Program-made: the position numbers and the translations under genes | Notes under the pieces: generated by a model | What the model was told of the DNA's origin: nothing | Database searches by the model: none | The model's input: only the letters and a program-made list of their open reading frames with translations | Source of the DNA: Lactiplantibacillus plantarum | GTDB taxonomy: Bacteria > Bacillota > Bacilli > Lactobacillales > Lactobacillaceae | Assembly: GCF_014131735.1 (NCBI RefSeq) | Contig: NZ_CP039121.1 | Span: forward strand, 2,294,001-2,358,000 | Direction of reading: 5' to 3' | Length of the DNA: 64,000 bases | Shown: piece by piece, positions 1 to 9,441 of the stretch | How the letters are laid out: every line of letters begins with the position of its first letter | Position numbering within the stretch: the first letter of the stretch is position 1

Positions 1-2559
1 CCCGTTAGTGCCACGACCACTTCTGCGGCCAACGCCCCAGCTAGCGTTGCCAGTCAACTCAGCCAAGCCGCCGGGGCAACGGCAACCGAGTCAACCACGA
101 CAAGTAGCATGACTACTGGTGAAGACAGTAATACCACGTCAAATACCGACAGCAGCGCTACCACTGACACCAATCAAATTACGACTAGTACTAACGCTAC
201 TGAGACTAGCGCGACTGAACAAGCCACAAGTGCAGCGTCAGCTACCGACCAAGCTAGTGAGGTTGCTAACAGTGCGAGTGGCACAGTAACTAGTCAGACG
301 ACCAGCGCTACTAATTCGACGGCAGCCAATACCATAAGTGGTAACGAACAGGCCGCTAGCTCAGCGACGAGTGACGCTACTCAAGTCACGGATATGGTGA
401 CAGCCACGACTAAATCAACGACCGATTCAGCTATTGATTCAACTGATGATACGAGTACCAACACCAATTCGACCGCTGCGGCAACGCCAACTAGTGTGGC
501 GACGACCAGCGCGGCTAGTGCCGCGACAAGTGACAGCGGTCATGGCTTAATCTACGAAACCAACGACACGACTGGCAATCAAAAGAGTACGGTCACCATT
601 ACACAAAGTGGCCCTTACAGTGTGACCTGGAAAAAAGTTACTACCTCTGATAAGACGGACACCACCACGGTCACGTTAGATGCCAGTGATATTGTGGCCG
701 TCGTTAATACGATCAAGGACTTAGCAAATCAAGCAGCGACCCCGTCTGGAAAAGAACAATTAGCAGCAGCCAAAGCCAAACTGACGACAATTCTTGACGA
801 GTTGAAAGAGCTCCCCACAGATATCGCCAGCACGATCGTGGGTAATGTACTCTACCCAATCGTCTTCACGGGAACTGGCTCAGAAGCCCTATCTAATTTA
901 CGTACTGAAATGAACCAGCACCGCTATGACATCTCCAATACGTGGACCGGCCTCGATCCAGTCGCTTATGCTGCTGACCGGGCTGCGGCCGAAGAATATT
1001 ACCCGACAACGGTTACTTGGTGGGATAACGTTACCAAAGAAACCTGGACCCTGCCTGAATACAATGACCCGACGCAGTCTGTCCGTGCTTACTATATTCA
1101 AAATGGTGATTCCACCAAGACCGTCATCATCGGCCAAGGTTGGACGGAACATGTTGATTGGATCGGCTACGTTTCAAAAATTTGGTATGACATGGGTTAT
1201 AACGTCCTCATGCCGAGTCAACGTGGGCAGTTCCTAAGTGACGGTGATAACTTAACGTTTGGTTATCAGGACAAGTATGACTGGCTGAATTGGGTTAAGA
1301 TGGTCGACGAACGCAATGGCGCCGACAGTCAAGTCGTCTTTTATGGTCAATCATTAGGTGCCGACACCGTGTTAGAAGCAGCCTCAGTTCCTGGACTTTC
1401 AAAATCCGTTAAAGCAGTTGTGTCGGACGCCGGGTACGCGACCTTACCAGAACTAGGTAGTTCGCTATACAGCAAAGCCATCACCGCCGTTTCAAACGCA
1501 CTTCAATCCGTTGGTCTGCCAGCCATCACGAGCCTGCCCTTCTTATCCTATGATAAAATCGTGGCCGCGATGAACGCTCGTTTGATCAAGGAACAAGGTT
1601 TCAGTGTCGATGACTTATCAGCAACCGATGCAGCTAGCAAAATCACTATCCCGTTACTCTTGATCCACACGCAAGACGACGCCTTCATTCCATATACTCA
1701 ATCATTGGAATTAGCGGCCGCCAATCATTCTGCCAACCAAGAAGTTTGGATCTTACCAGGGACTGTCGGTGGTCACGCTGCGGCTAATAACGCGATCCTA
1801 CAATACCGCCAACACTTGTTAGCTTTCTTAACACCATTGCTATCCGTAGCGGATGCTGAAGATGAAGCAGTTGATGTTGATCAAGTAACGGATAATCGTA
1901 ATCAGGGAGCGGCTGACAACGGTACAACGACCGATTCCACAGCACAGGACAATGTTACCGATGAAACGACGGCTGATGAGGCCATCAGCGACCATCAAAC
2001 TATCGTGGATAACACGACCACTGACACTACCAACATAACTAGTGATACAACACCAGACACGACCAATCATGCGAAACCTAATGATGATTCAACGACTAGT
2101 TACGTTGACTTGAACGACACGGATAACGCAGTGGATAGTGATTCCGACACGGCGGTTGACGCAACACGTGCGACGACCACTGTGAACCAGACAAGCACTA
2201 TCGATCAGAGCAGCGTGATTAAGGGCCAAGTCAGTGATTCAATTATGGTCAGTTCAACCGCCATGACTAACACTGACTGGTTAGTTAATCACGATGACAG
2301 CGGTTCGGCCGTCACGGCTAGTCTGCTTCAAGATTATAGTGACCAGGAAACAAGTGTGACGACGCCAGCCACGGTATCTGCCACAACAACTAATACTGAC
2401 AGTGCCGACTTAGTTGCCGTCTCCTCACCATCATCCAAAGCCACAACTGAGCTCCCGCAGACCGACGAAACAACTCAGTCATGGCTCGCAACGCTGGGTA
2501 CCAGTCTCTTAGCCCTAGCAACGGGGATTTGGGCCCAAGTTCGGCGACGTTTTAATTAG
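1..2559 (+). CDS. LPQTxE-anchored cell-surface alpha/beta hydrolase (5' end outside window)
   Basis: The reading frame is open from base 1, so the N-terminus and signal peptide lie upstream; the first in-window ATG (109) is not a convincing start. Order seen: Ser/Thr/Ala-rich stalk (to about base 540), an alpha/beta hydrolase domain (about 550-1830), a second Thr/Asp-rich stalk, then the sortase motif LPQTDE at 2452-2469, a hydrophobic segment and a basic RRRF tail. The nucleophile elbow GQSLG lies at 1345-1359, with a likely acid in the QDD motif near 1675 and a likely His in VGGHAA at 1774, giving a complete Ser-Asp-His triad. The protein should be wall-linked by sortase with the hydrolase displayed outside. 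The substrate cannot be told; ester or peptide bonds are possible. The low-complexity stalks are typical wall-spanning linkers. Confidence 0.88.
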   Translation, partial: PVSATTTSAANAPASVASQLSQAAGATATESTTTSSMTTGEDSNTTSNTDSSATTDTNQITTSTNATETSATEQATSAASATDQASEVANSASGTVTSQTTSATNSTAANTISGNEQAASSATSDATQVTDMVTATTKSTTDSAIDSTDDTSTNTNSTAAATPTSVATTSAASAATSDSGHGLIYETNDTTGNQKSTVTITQSGPYSVTWKKVTTSDKTDTTTVTLDASDIVAVVNTIKDLANQAATPSGKEQLAAAKAKLTTILDELKELPTDIASTIVGNVLYPIVFTGTGSEALSNLRTEMNQHRYDISNTWTGLDPVAYAADRAAAEEYYPTTVTWWDNVTKETWTLPEYNDPTQSVRAYYIQNGDSTKTVIIGQGWTEHVDWIGYVSKIWYDMGYNVLMPSQRGQFLSDGDNLTFGYQDKYDWLNWVKMVDERNGADSQVVFYGQSLGADTVLEAASVPGLSKSVKAVVSDAGYATLPELGSSLYSKAITAVSNALQSVGLPAITSLPFLSYDKIVAAMNARLIKEQGFSVDDLSATDAASKITIPLLLIHTQDDAFIPYTQSLELAAANHSANQEVWILPGTVGGHAAANNAILQYRQHLLAFLTPLLSVADAEDEAVDVDQVTDNRNQGAADNGTTTDSTAQDNVTDETTADEAISDHQTIVDNTTTDTTNITSDTTPDTTNHAKPNDDSTTSYVDLNDTDNAVDSDSDTAVDATRATTTVNQTSTIDQSSVIKGQVSDSIMVSSTAMTNTDWLVNHDDSGSAVTASLLQDYSDQETSVTTPATVSATTTNTDSADLVAVSSPSSKATTELPQTDETTQSWLATLGTSLLALATGIWAQVRRRFN

Positions 2560-2630
2560 TGAACTTTTACCTGTTACGTCCACTGGTGTGTTATCCTTAA
2601 TAAAACTATCGTGCGAAAAGAGGCATCATC

Positions 2631-2807
2631 ATGGATATTGGAACACAAGTGACGTTCATTTTGGAAGGGCAGACTTATACCGGGACCATTGCGAAAAGTT
2701 ACACTAATTCGTATTTAATCACCTTTACAAGTCCTGATCCAGCCATCGTTGATAAGTATCACAACAAAGTAATTATTAGTCAGAAACAAGTTCAAGCCGT
2801 TAAATAG
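2631..2807 (+). CDS. Small 58-residue protein of unknown function (DUF2187-like)
   Basis: A 58-codon frame starts at ATG 2631 after a purine-rich GAAAAGAGG stretch and stops at TAG just before a strong terminator. The product starts MDIGTQVTF and ends QVQAVK; it has alternating hydrophobic residues, suggesting a small beta-barrel like the KOW-type or DUF2187 proteins common in Firmicutes. It has no signal peptide or membrane segment. It lies 71 bases after the surface hydrolase gene and may be co-transcribed with it. The reading is supported by the terminator placement and sensible composition; the function is not known. Confidence 0.6.
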   Translation: MDIGTQVTFILEGQTYTGTIAKSYTNSYLITFTSPDPAIVDKYHNKVIISQKQVQAVK

Positions 2808-2810
2808 CGA

Positions 2811-2863
2811 TTTAAAACAGCCACCCTTGAAATTCAGGAGATTTCAAGGGTGGCTGTTTTAAA
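2811..2863. terminator. Bidirectional intrinsic terminator
   Basis: A perfect inverted repeat with arms of about 20 bases (AAAACAGCCACCCTTGAAAT and its complement) around a 7-base loop, flanked by A-tract and T-tract. It serves the small + strand gene and the converging - strand ECF gene. Confidence 0.93.
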
Positions 2864-2899
2864 TTTGAATTGATTCAAGCTAGCTGTCACTTTAGCGAC

Positions 2900-3481
2900 T
2901 TATTTTTTAAAACGTAGTAATGGTGTCCCGATCAGTGGTGTGAGAATTCCAGCTAAAATCGCTTCCGGAATCCCATTCGAGGCCACGATCGTTAACAAGT
3001 ACGGCATTAGTTTGCTCAAATTAACTTGATAAAAGCCGGCTGCTTGATGACTATAGAGTAGCCCAATCAAACCTAAGACTAGAATCGTGTTCGTTAATGC
3101 CCCGGCCACGCCCGCCAGCGTCATCCCCAACACTTTTTGATGCCGCTTCTGAAACCAAATAAAGACCCAACCGGCTATCAAACCGACGAGAATCCGGGGT
3201 ATCACCGAAATCAATGGATTGGTAAATACGATTGGTGCTAAGGGACTCGTCGGTGCGACGAACGCCCGTATCCACGCAATAATTCCCCATGCGCCCCCAA
3301 TAATTGCCCCATCACGCGGTCCCAAGACCACGGCGGCCAGGATAACCGTCACGTGAATTGTCGTAATACTCAATCCTGGTAATGGAATGTACCCAAAAAA
3401 CGGAACAATATTCTGAATGATCACGATTGCCATTAGTACCGCTAATACACTGATATGATAGGCGTTTGAACGTCTCTGCAT
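2900..3481 (-). CDS. ECF transporter S component (substrate-specific membrane subunit), PanT-like
   Basis: A roughly 193-residue very hydrophobic protein with about five or six membrane segments. The stretch with NPLISVIPRILVGLIAG and the VLGPRDGAIIGGAWG motif are typical of ECF S components, closest by eye to those proposed for pantothenate. S components bind the vitamin in the membrane and associate with the shared EcfT/EcfA1/EcfA2 module, whose genes are in this window near 49-51.7 kb. Start: the frame can be read from TTG 3496, but an AGGTGG site (3493-3488) sits 6 bases before ATG 3481 (another ATG is at 3484), so an ATG is preferred. Substrate assignment is inference; folate, pantothenate or another vitamin are possible. 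Confidence 0.85.
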   Translation of the reverse strand: MQRRSNAYHISVLAVLMAIVIIQNIVPFFGYIPLPGLSITTIHVTVILAAVVLGPRDGAIIGGAWGIIAWIRAFVAPTSPLAPIVFTNPLISVIPRILVGLIAGWVFIWFQKRHQKVLGMTLAGVAGALTNTILVLGLIGLLYSHQAAGFYQVNLSKLMPYLLTIVASNGIPEAILAGILTPLIGTPLLRFKK

Positions 3482-3564
3482 CATCAGCCACCTCAACTCT
3501 CTTTACCTTATGAATTATGCGCTTAATTATAGCATATCCCCAAGCTTAGTAGCCGCGAAAAGAA

Positions 3565-3594
3565 TGGGTGCTTACCCGCCCCGGTAAGCACCCA
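3565..3594 (-). terminator. Intrinsic terminator of the amino-acid permease gene
   Basis: The hairpin GGGTGCTTACC / GGTAAGCACCC with a 6-base loop, followed on the minus strand by a T-rich stretch. It lies just past the permease stop codon. Confidence 0.88.
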
Positions 3595-3601
3595 CTATTA
3601 A

Positions 3602-5029
3602 TTACGATTTTGATTCTTTGGCACGTAACCCTGCTCGAATACGGGAGTGCCGATAACTATAGGCAAAGTAAATCACGATGCCAATAACCAGCCAAATACC
3701 AAACATATGCCACGTAAATGCCTGCAAATTAAGCATCAGGTAGACACATGCGAGGAACGAGACAACTGGTAACACTGGATAAAATGGTACTTTAAATGAA
3801 CTATTGATTTGTTGTAGCGTTTCGTGTCGACGCAGGAAGACAACACCGATAGACACCATAGCGAATGCAAATAGCGTTCCAATATTGACTAACTCCGCAA
3901 TTTTATCTAATGGAATCACAGCCGCAAATACACTGGCAATAATGCCAAAAATCCAAGTACTCTTAACTGGCACTTTGGTATGGGGACTGACCGTCCGAAA
4001 GACTTTCGGTAACAACCCATCCCGGCTAATCGCAAACAGTAACCGGGTCCCACCATATAACATGACAATCAAAACGGTCGTCATACCGACAACGGCACCC
4101 AGTGACACAATCCCCGCCGCCCAGTTTTGATGAATGACGGCTAAGGCATACGCCACGGGATCACCCACGTTAAGCTTACTGTAATGCACGACCCCGACCA
4201 GAACGGCGGCCATTGCCACGTATAAAATCGATGCTACGACTAACGAACCGACAATTCCGATTGGCATATTACGCTTAGGATTTTTCACTTCTTCTGAAGC
4301 AGTCGACACCGCATCAAACCCAATATACGCGTAGAATGCTAACGACGCGCCTTTGACCAGTCCGCTAACACCATGGGGCATGAACGGATGATAATTGGCA
4401 GGTTTCACAAAGAAAATTGCCACGCCAATGAAAAGAACAATCACTAGAATCTTAACGATTACCATAATTGAATTGACCCGTGTTGACTCTTGTAACCCAC
4501 CGACCAATAACAGTGAGACAGCCAAAACCACGACAAAAGCAATTAAGTTGAATCCAGCACCACTGACACCGGCAGTACCAGCTGCGGCGGTCAGAAATGT
4601 TGGTAGTTTTAGGCCAAAGCCGCTCATTAAATTCTGAAAGTACGATGACCAACTTACCGCCACCGAAGATACCGCGAATAAATATTCTGAGATCAGAGAC
4701 CAACCAAGAATCCACGCTAAGAATTCCCCAAAAACGGTATAAACGTAAGTATAGGCACTCCCCGCCAAGGGAATGGTTGAAGAAAATTCAGCGTAACATA
4801 ATGCGGCCAGCGAACACACTACCGCAGCAATCACAAATGAGAGCATGGCAGCCGGACCGGCATACTTAGCGGCGATAATTCCGGGGGTGATAAAAATCCC
4901 AGAACCCACGATTGCGCCAACACCCATCATGGTTAAACTAAATGCGCTCAACGTCTTTTCGAGGCCACCCTTATTAAAATTAGCTGGATTGACTGATTTT
5001 TTAACCAGCAATCGTTGTGATGCTTTCAT
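3602..5029 (-). CDS. Amino-acid permease, APC superfamily (cationic amino-acid transporter type)
   Basis: A 475-residue integral membrane protein with about 12 predicted helices. The N-terminal stretch with GVGAIVGSGIFITPG is the substrate- and cation-binding first helix of APC transporters, and GLVKGASLAFYAYIGFDAVS is the conserved helix 6 region. The length and pattern match the YfnA/CAT-like group. ATG 5029 follows a perfect AGGAGG site. It is monocistronic with its own terminator. The substrate is not readable from sequence; branched or cationic amino acids are family options. Confidence 0.9.
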   Translation of the reverse strand: MKASQRLLVKKSVNPANFNKGGLEKTLSAFSLTMMGVGAIVGSGIFITPGIIAAKYAGPAAMLSFVIAAVVCSLAALCYAEFSSTIPLAGSAYTYVYTVFGEFLAWILGWSLISEYLFAVSSVAVSWSSYFQNLMSGFGLKLPTFLTAAAGTAGVSGAGFNLIAFVVVLAVSLLLVGGLQESTRVNSIMVIVKILVIVLFIGVAIFFVKPANYHPFMPHGVSGLVKGASLAFYAYIGFDAVSTASEEVKNPKRNMPIGIVGSLVVASILYVAMAAVLVGVVHYSKLNVGDPVAYALAVIHQNWAAGIVSLGAVVGMTTVLIVMLYGGTRLLFAISRDGLLPKVFRTVSPHTKVPVKSTWIFGIIASVFAAVIPLDKIAELVNIGTLFAFAMVSIGVVFLRRHETLQQINSSFKVPFYPVLPVVSFLACVYLMLNLQAFTWHMFGIWLVIGIVIYFAYSYRHSRIRAGLRAKESKS

Positions 5030-5387
5030 CCGGTACGCCTCCTAATCAAAATCTTAATAATGCAACGTTGTTAATTCTATTAATTTTTGTGCAATTAGTC
5101 AAGTAAATCTAACAATTTCAATCAATTCCTAATTGAATCCTTTCAAGGCAGCACTTTACAGCATTGGTTATTTTAAACAAATTTATTAATAATCCGTAAG
5201 ATTCACTAATTTTAATTTAACCGCATTATTATGGGTTACGACTTAACCAACTTTTGTTAATCGCCGCTGAAAACCGAGCTGACCAGTCCCACAGTCATAC
5301 GTCCCGACTTAAATTTGTTTCTATCATATTCATCTGTTTAAATGCAATCGCCACAAGCTTGTATCTTCAAGCACTCCTTTCGCAAAA
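5030..5387. other. AT-rich intergenic region upstream of the permease
   Basis: About 360 bases with no convincing gene. It should hold the promoter of the permease. Short minus-strand frames (10-19 codons) behind an AAAGGAGT motif near 5375-5385 are too short to call. Confidence 0.5.
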
Positions 5388-5436
5388 AATTAAGGTCGGT
5401 CAGCTGAAAGAATTCGACTGATCGACCTTAATTTTG
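5386..5436. terminator. Isolated hairpin terminator-like element
   Basis: Inverted repeat AATTAAGGTCGGTCAG / CTGATCGACCTTAATT with A- and T-tracts on both sides. No convincing gene lies immediately upstream on either strand, so it may be a second terminator for mleP, a terminator for an unseen small RNA, or a remnant. Confidence 0.65.
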
Positions 5437-5482
5437 ACCTTTAACATATTTTAATCGGGTTCAACTCAAGCAGTTTTGATCA

Positions 5483-5521
5483 AAAAAAGAAGCATTCCGT
5501 CTCTCTCAACCGGAATGCTTC
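5483..5521 (-). terminator. Intrinsic terminator of mleS-mleP
   Basis: The hairpin GAAGCATTCCG / CGGAATGCTTC followed on the minus strand by seven T residues, placed 10 bases past the mleP stop. Confidence 0.92.
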
Positions 5522-5531
5522 TAAATAAACT

Positions 5532-6503
5532 TTAAATATATTGGATCAAGGTCATCAAGACTGGCACAACCACGATGAACAACACGGTACTCGTTGTCAC
5601 GATGTTAGTGGCGTATTCCACGTCACCATGTGCTTCGTTAGCCAAGATTGGTAACACGGCTAGCATTGGCGTTGCTGATTGAACGATCAATGTTTGCGAT
5701 GCTAAGGTTGGGAAGCTAGCACCGAGGTTACCAGCAACCATCAAGACAAGAATCATGATGACTGGTGACAAGATGAAGCGACCAATCAACGCAACGATCG
5801 TATCACGGTCGAAACGAATACTCTTCAGACCAGCGTCGGCCAACACGATCCCGATGTAGATCAAGGAAAGTGGCGTTACCAAGTTCCCAACGTAAGTCAA
5901 CGTTGAACTAACGAATGATACCTTCATGATTGGGATATTTAGTAGTAAGAAAATTAACGCAACTAAGAAACCAACCAATGGCATTGGAATAACTTTCTTC
6001 CAGTCGATCTTGTTATGCGTCTTTTCCTTGGACTTCGTCGGGTCGTCGTTTGAAATCAAGAAGACCCCGAATGCCCACGTCGAAACGGTGTTCACAATAT
6101 AGTAAACAAGGAAATACGTCATACTCTTGTCACCGAACAACGCAATGTTCAAAGGTAACCCAATGAAAATCGTGTTGGCGTTGACGATCGCATTGATGAA
6201 AATCCCCTTACGACCCGGACGGACCCGCATCACCTTAACTAGCGCAAAGGCAATCAAGTAGCCAATAATCACGGCTAGAAAGGCGTAAGCCAAGTAACCT
6301 GCAAATGATCCTAGCTGCCCACGAGTAAGTCGGCTCAGCACAGATACAAAAATCGATGCTGGCAAAGCGATGTTCTTAATAAATTTGGAAATCGTTCCAG
6401 CAAACTTATCATCAAACCAACCTGCTCGTCGTAGGACGAAACCTAATATCATAATCAAAACGACAACTAAGACGCTTTGAATTGAATTCCATAAAACTCC
6501 CAT
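5532..6503 (-). CDS. mleP: Malate permease, auxin efflux carrier (AEC) family
   Basis: A 323-residue membrane protein with about ten helices in the AEC pattern: an N-terminal half and a C-terminal half separated by a hydrophilic loop (NDDPTKSKEKTHNK, about residues 152-165). In lactic acid bacteria, MleP exchanges external L-malate for L-lactate or imports malate for malolactic fermentation. The gene is 41 bases downstream of mleS on the same strand and shares its terminator, which fixes the role by context. Start ATG 6503 follows AGAGGG at a rather long distance. Confidence 0.93.
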   Translation of the reverse strand: MGVLWNSIQSVLVVVLIMILGFVLRRAGWFDDKFAGTISKFIKNIALPASIFVSVLSRLTRGQLGSFAGYLAYAFLAVIIGYLIAFALVKVMRVRPGRKGIFINAIVNANTIFIGLPLNIALFGDKSMTYFLVYYIVNTVSTWAFGVFLISNDDPTKSKEKTHNKIDWKKVIPMPLVGFLVALIFLLLNIPIMKVSFVSSTLTYVGNLVTPLSLIYIGIVLADAGLKSIRFDRDTIVALIGRFILSPVIMILVLMVAGNLGASFPTLASQTLIVQSATPMLAVLPILANEAHGDVEYATNIVTTSTVLFIVVVPVLMTLIQYI

Positions 6504-6544
6504 GTGCTTTTATACCCTCTTACAATTCTCTTATTTTACCGACA

Positions 6545-8188
6545 CTATTTGCTGATGGAACGGTATTCTGGGACCCACTTCATATCAGCAACCGCTTGTT
6601 TAGCATCCGCAATTGGTTCTTTGTTGAGCTTCTGATCGATAACACTTTGTGCCACGACTTCAGCTAATTTTTGTGAAAATTCAGTAATCTTCGCAACTGG
6701 TGGCAAGACTGCGGCACCTGGCTTCGACGTATCAACGATTCCACCTAATGCGTGGCAGGCCGCTGACAAGGTTTCAGCGTTCAACACTTTGGCTGTGGAA
6801 GCAATCAAACCAAATCCTAAACCAGGGTACATCAAGGCGTTGTTTCCTTGACCGATTTGGTAAGTAACACCCTTGTAATCAACGTCATCAGCTGGGATAC
6901 CTGTGGCAACTAAGGCCCGGCCATCCGTCCATTTGATTAAATCTTCCGCTTTAGCTTCTGCTAACTTGGTTGGGTTAGAAAGTGGGAAGATGATTGGCCG
7001 TTCCGTGTGCGCCGCCATTTCCTTGATGATGCTTTCAGTAAAGGTACCAGGCTGAGTCGATGTCCCAATCATAACGGTTGGGTGAACGGCTTTAACAACG
7101 GCTTCCAAGTTGGTTAATTCGTCAGCGTTGCTAAATTCACTCCGTTTGCGCGTGAAGGCTTTTTGGGCTGGGGTTAAACCTTCCGTGTCGTCAAATAGTA
7201 AACCTTGCTTATCAACAGCGTAGAAGTGTTGCTTAGCTTCTTCTTCTGTTAAACCAGCTTGCATCAATTCATCCAAGATTTGGTTGGCAATTCCCATACC
7301 GGCCGTTCCGGCACCAAATGATAAGATTTTTTGGTCCTTGATGCTTTCCTTTGAAATGTTCAATGCACCTAAGATACCAGCTAAAACAACCATCCCGGTT
7401 CCTTGGATATCATCGTTAAAGGTTGCGATTTGATCCTTGTACTTGTCCAAGATTACTTGCGCATTGTCGCGACCGAAATCTTCAAAGTGTAACAATGAAT
7501 CTGGGAATAATTGTTGTTCAGCAGCAACGAACTTGTCGATCACGTCATAGTATTGTTCGCCGGACACACGCTTGTGACGGTTACCAAGATACAATGGATC
7601 ATCTAATAACTTCTGGTTGTTCGTCCCAGCATCGATGCTAACTGGCAGTACTTGTGATGGGTCAATACCAGCGGCGGCGGTGTAAACCATTAATTTACCA
7701 ATGGCGATATCAACACCGTTGACACCCCAGTCACCCATACCAAGAATCCCTTCAGCATCCGTCACAACGACTAAGCGAATATCACGGCCGTCCGCGGCAT
7801 TCTTCAAAGTTGCTTCAATATCTTCAGGTGCATCGACGGAAACGAAGGCCGCATTCTGTGGATCCAAGAACAATTCATTATACTGTTCGATGGAATCAGC
7901 AACGACCGGATCATAAACGATTGGCATAAATTCAACCACGTGTTCATCCATCAGATGGAAGAACAACGTCCGGTTTTCGTTAAAGAGATTCATTAAGAAA
8001 ATCCGTTGTTCCAAACGACTAGGCTTGCTCTTGAATTGGGCATAAGCTTGCGTCGCCTGTTCATCAATTGTTTGAACCTTGCTTGGTAACGTCCCCGTCA
8101 AGCCAAGTGCTTGACGTTCCTCTTTGGTAAAGGCAGTGCCTTTATTTAAGAATGGGTTATTTAAAATTTCACTTGCAGTTTTTGTCAT
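6545..8188 (-). CDS. mleS: Malolactic enzyme (L-malate to L-lactate and CO2)
   Basis: A 547-residue malic-enzyme-family protein. It has the NAD-binding loop [13 protein letters not shown] (about residue 294), the signature PLSNPT with the TG(I)P region (about 400-430), and the lysine/aspartate-rich malate site in the [15 protein letters not shown] segment. Length and C-terminus match malolactic enzymes rather than shorter bacterial malic enzymes. The cytosolic reaction is Mn- and NAD-dependent but gives no net NADH, and the proton consumption feeds energy conservation. ATG 8188 follows a perfect AGGAGG. Transcribed with mleP and divergent from mleR. Confidence 0.96.
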   Translation of the reverse strand: MTKTASEILNNPFLNKGTAFTKEERQALGLTGTLPSKVQTIDEQATQAYAQFKSKPSRLEQRIFLMNLFNENRTLFFHLMDEHVVEFMPIVYDPVVADSIEQYNELFLDPQNAAFVSVDAPEDIEATLKNAADGRDIRLVVVTDAEGILGMGDWGVNGVDIAIGKLMVYTAAAGIDPSQVLPVSIDAGTNNQKLLDDPLYLGNRHKRVSGEQYYDVIDKFVAAEQQLFPDSLLHFEDFGRDNAQVILDKYKDQIATFNDDIQGTGMVVLAGILGALNISKESIKDQKILSFGAGTAGMGIANQILDELMQAGLTEEEAKQHFYAVDKQGLLFDDTEGLTPAQKAFTRKRSEFSNADELTNLEAVVKAVHPTVMIGTSTQPGTFTESIIKEMAAHTERPIIFPLSNPTKLAEAKAEDLIKWTDGRALVATGIPADDVDYKGVTYQIGQGNNALMYPGLGFGLIASTAKVLNAETLSAACHALGGIVDTSKPGAAVLPPVAKITEFSQKLAEVVAQSVIDQKLNKEPIADAKQAVADMKWVPEYRSISK

Positions 8189-8282
8189 TACTGCGGCCTC
8201 CTAATTAATTTACATTTTCATCAATTTTCATTGCTAGGAAAAACGTCCTATCAATTTACAAGTAATACTGTAACGCCAGTAA

Positions 8283-8308
8283 AATGTTATAGTCAAAACT
8301 ATGATATG
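8283..8308. promoter_or_regulatory. Candidate MleR operator and mleR promoter
   Basis: The mleS-mleR intergenic region contains the dyad ATAGT-CAAA-ACTAT (8289-8302), which includes a T-N11-A-like LysR box, directly overlapping TATGAT/GATATGATAT elements that would make a -10 for mleR. The related string TATAGTCAAA recurs upstream of fumC at 14062-14071. Binding is inferred from position only. Confidence 0.55.
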
Positions 8309-8362
8309 ATATAAATATATTAAATAAGGTCGCTACAAAAGCTGATTTAGAAAGGAATAAAA

Positions 8363-9265
8363 ATGAACACAAAAGACTTAGCTTATTTCGATGAATTAAT
8401 TTCTCAAAAAAATTTTTCAAAAGTTGCGAAAACATTCGGTGTGAGCCAACCAACTGTGACCACCGCAATCAAACGCCTGGAGTCTGAATTTGGGGCACCA
8501 CTCGTGATTCGTGACCGTGTTAAAAATACGTTACACGTCACTGCTAGTGGGGCGCAACTTGCTGAACACGCTAAAATCGTTTTACATGAGTTACGCCTCG
8601 CCCACCAAGAAATCGACAATCTATCCCAAAATCGACTGATTTTAGGATTACCGCCAATTATTGAAAACCATTATTTTCCAAAAATCGGTGCCCGATTGGC
8701 CGCGGAAGGGCTATTAGCCGGTCTCGAAACCATTGAGGGGGGCTCGATCTGGCTACGTAACGCTGTGCGGGACGGTCGCGTTGACATGACCCTGCTTGGT
8801 TCGGTGGAGCCGCTCGCTTACCAAACGTTGATTGCCGAAGAATTTGACCGTCAGCCCTTCTGTATCTACGTGTCCAAGCAACATCCGTTAGCACAACGTA
8901 AACGGGTCTACTTTAACGAACTACGACGTGAAAAATTTGTTTTCTTTAATAGTAATTTCATCCATAATACGGCCTTCAACAAACTCACGCGCCGGAATCA
9001 CTTTCGCCCCAACATCGTCTTTCGTTCCAACGATACCCACGTTTTAATGAAATTGATTGGTGAAAATGTCGGCATCGGTTTCTTTACCAAAATCGTCGAT
9101 CACTACCGTACTGACGTCGTACGACTGGACTTGATGGACATTGAACCCCCTGAATTCATCACAAGCATCGTCTACCGAACAACCCATATTCTGACCCCCG
9201 TGCAGCAACAGCTACTGACCATTTTGCACGAAACATTAGCGGTTGACACTGATCAGACCGATTAA
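8363..9265 (+). CDS. mleR: LysR-family regulator of malolactic fermentation
   Basis: A 300-residue LysR-type protein. The winged HTH covers about residues 1-60, with the recognition helix in VSQPTVTTAIKRLE, followed by the coiled linker and a substrate-binding-fold effector domain (about 85-295). It begins MNTKDLAYFDELI behind AAAGGA and is divergent from mleS with 174 bases between, the classical LTTR layout. MleR proteins activate the malolactic operon, usually with L-malate as effector. The closest relative in the window is the LysR gene at 9442-10323, which has a similar N-terminus. Confidence 0.93.
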   Translation: MNTKDLAYFDELISQKNFSKVAKTFGVSQPTVTTAIKRLESEFGAPLVIRDRVKNTLHVTASGAQLAEHAKIVLHELRLAHQEIDNLSQNRLILGLPPIIENHYFPKIGARLAAEGLLAGLETIEGGSIWLRNAVRDGRVDMTLLGSVEPLAYQTLIAEEFDRQPFCIYVSKQHPLAQRKRVYFNELRREKFVFFNSNFIHNTAFNKLTRRNHFRPNIVFRSNDTHVLMKLIGENVGIGFFTKIVDHYRTDVVRLDLMDIEPPEFITSIVYRTTHILTPVQQQLLTILHETLAVDTDQTD

Positions 9266-9267
9266 GC

Positions 9268-9315
9268 AAAACTGCACCACCCTTACAGAATAGTCTGTGA
9301 GGGTGGTGCAGTTTT
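9268..9315. terminator. Bidirectional terminator after mleR
   Basis: Arms AAAACTGCACCACCCT and AGGGTGGTGCAGTTTT, with an inner TACAG/CTGTG extension. It follows the mleR stop and also faces the convergent LysR gene. Confidence 0.93.
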
Positions 9316-9441
9316 CGTAATCAAGACAAATTGCGATATATCCAAATGAAACAATCGTGAAGACACGTCAATCTCAAAGTAAAAGTTGAACCACTCAAGG
9401 AATCGTGCTGTTCACTTAGACAGATGGCTCAGTCGCGACGT

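Noticed and set aside
1..540. Ser/Thr/Ala-rich repeats as a DNA repeat or CRISPR-like array.
   Set aside because: There is no fixed repeat unit or spacer; it is a low-complexity protein stalk in frame with the hydrolase.
3804..4869. Several + strand frames inside the permease gene.
   Set aside because: They are shadows of a clear membrane protein frame with no ribosome sites and low-complexity products.
5340..5395. Very short minus-strand frame behind GAAAGGAGTGC as a leader peptide.
   Set aside because: Only 10-19 codons with no codon pattern, and the possible product ends without linked structure before the permease.
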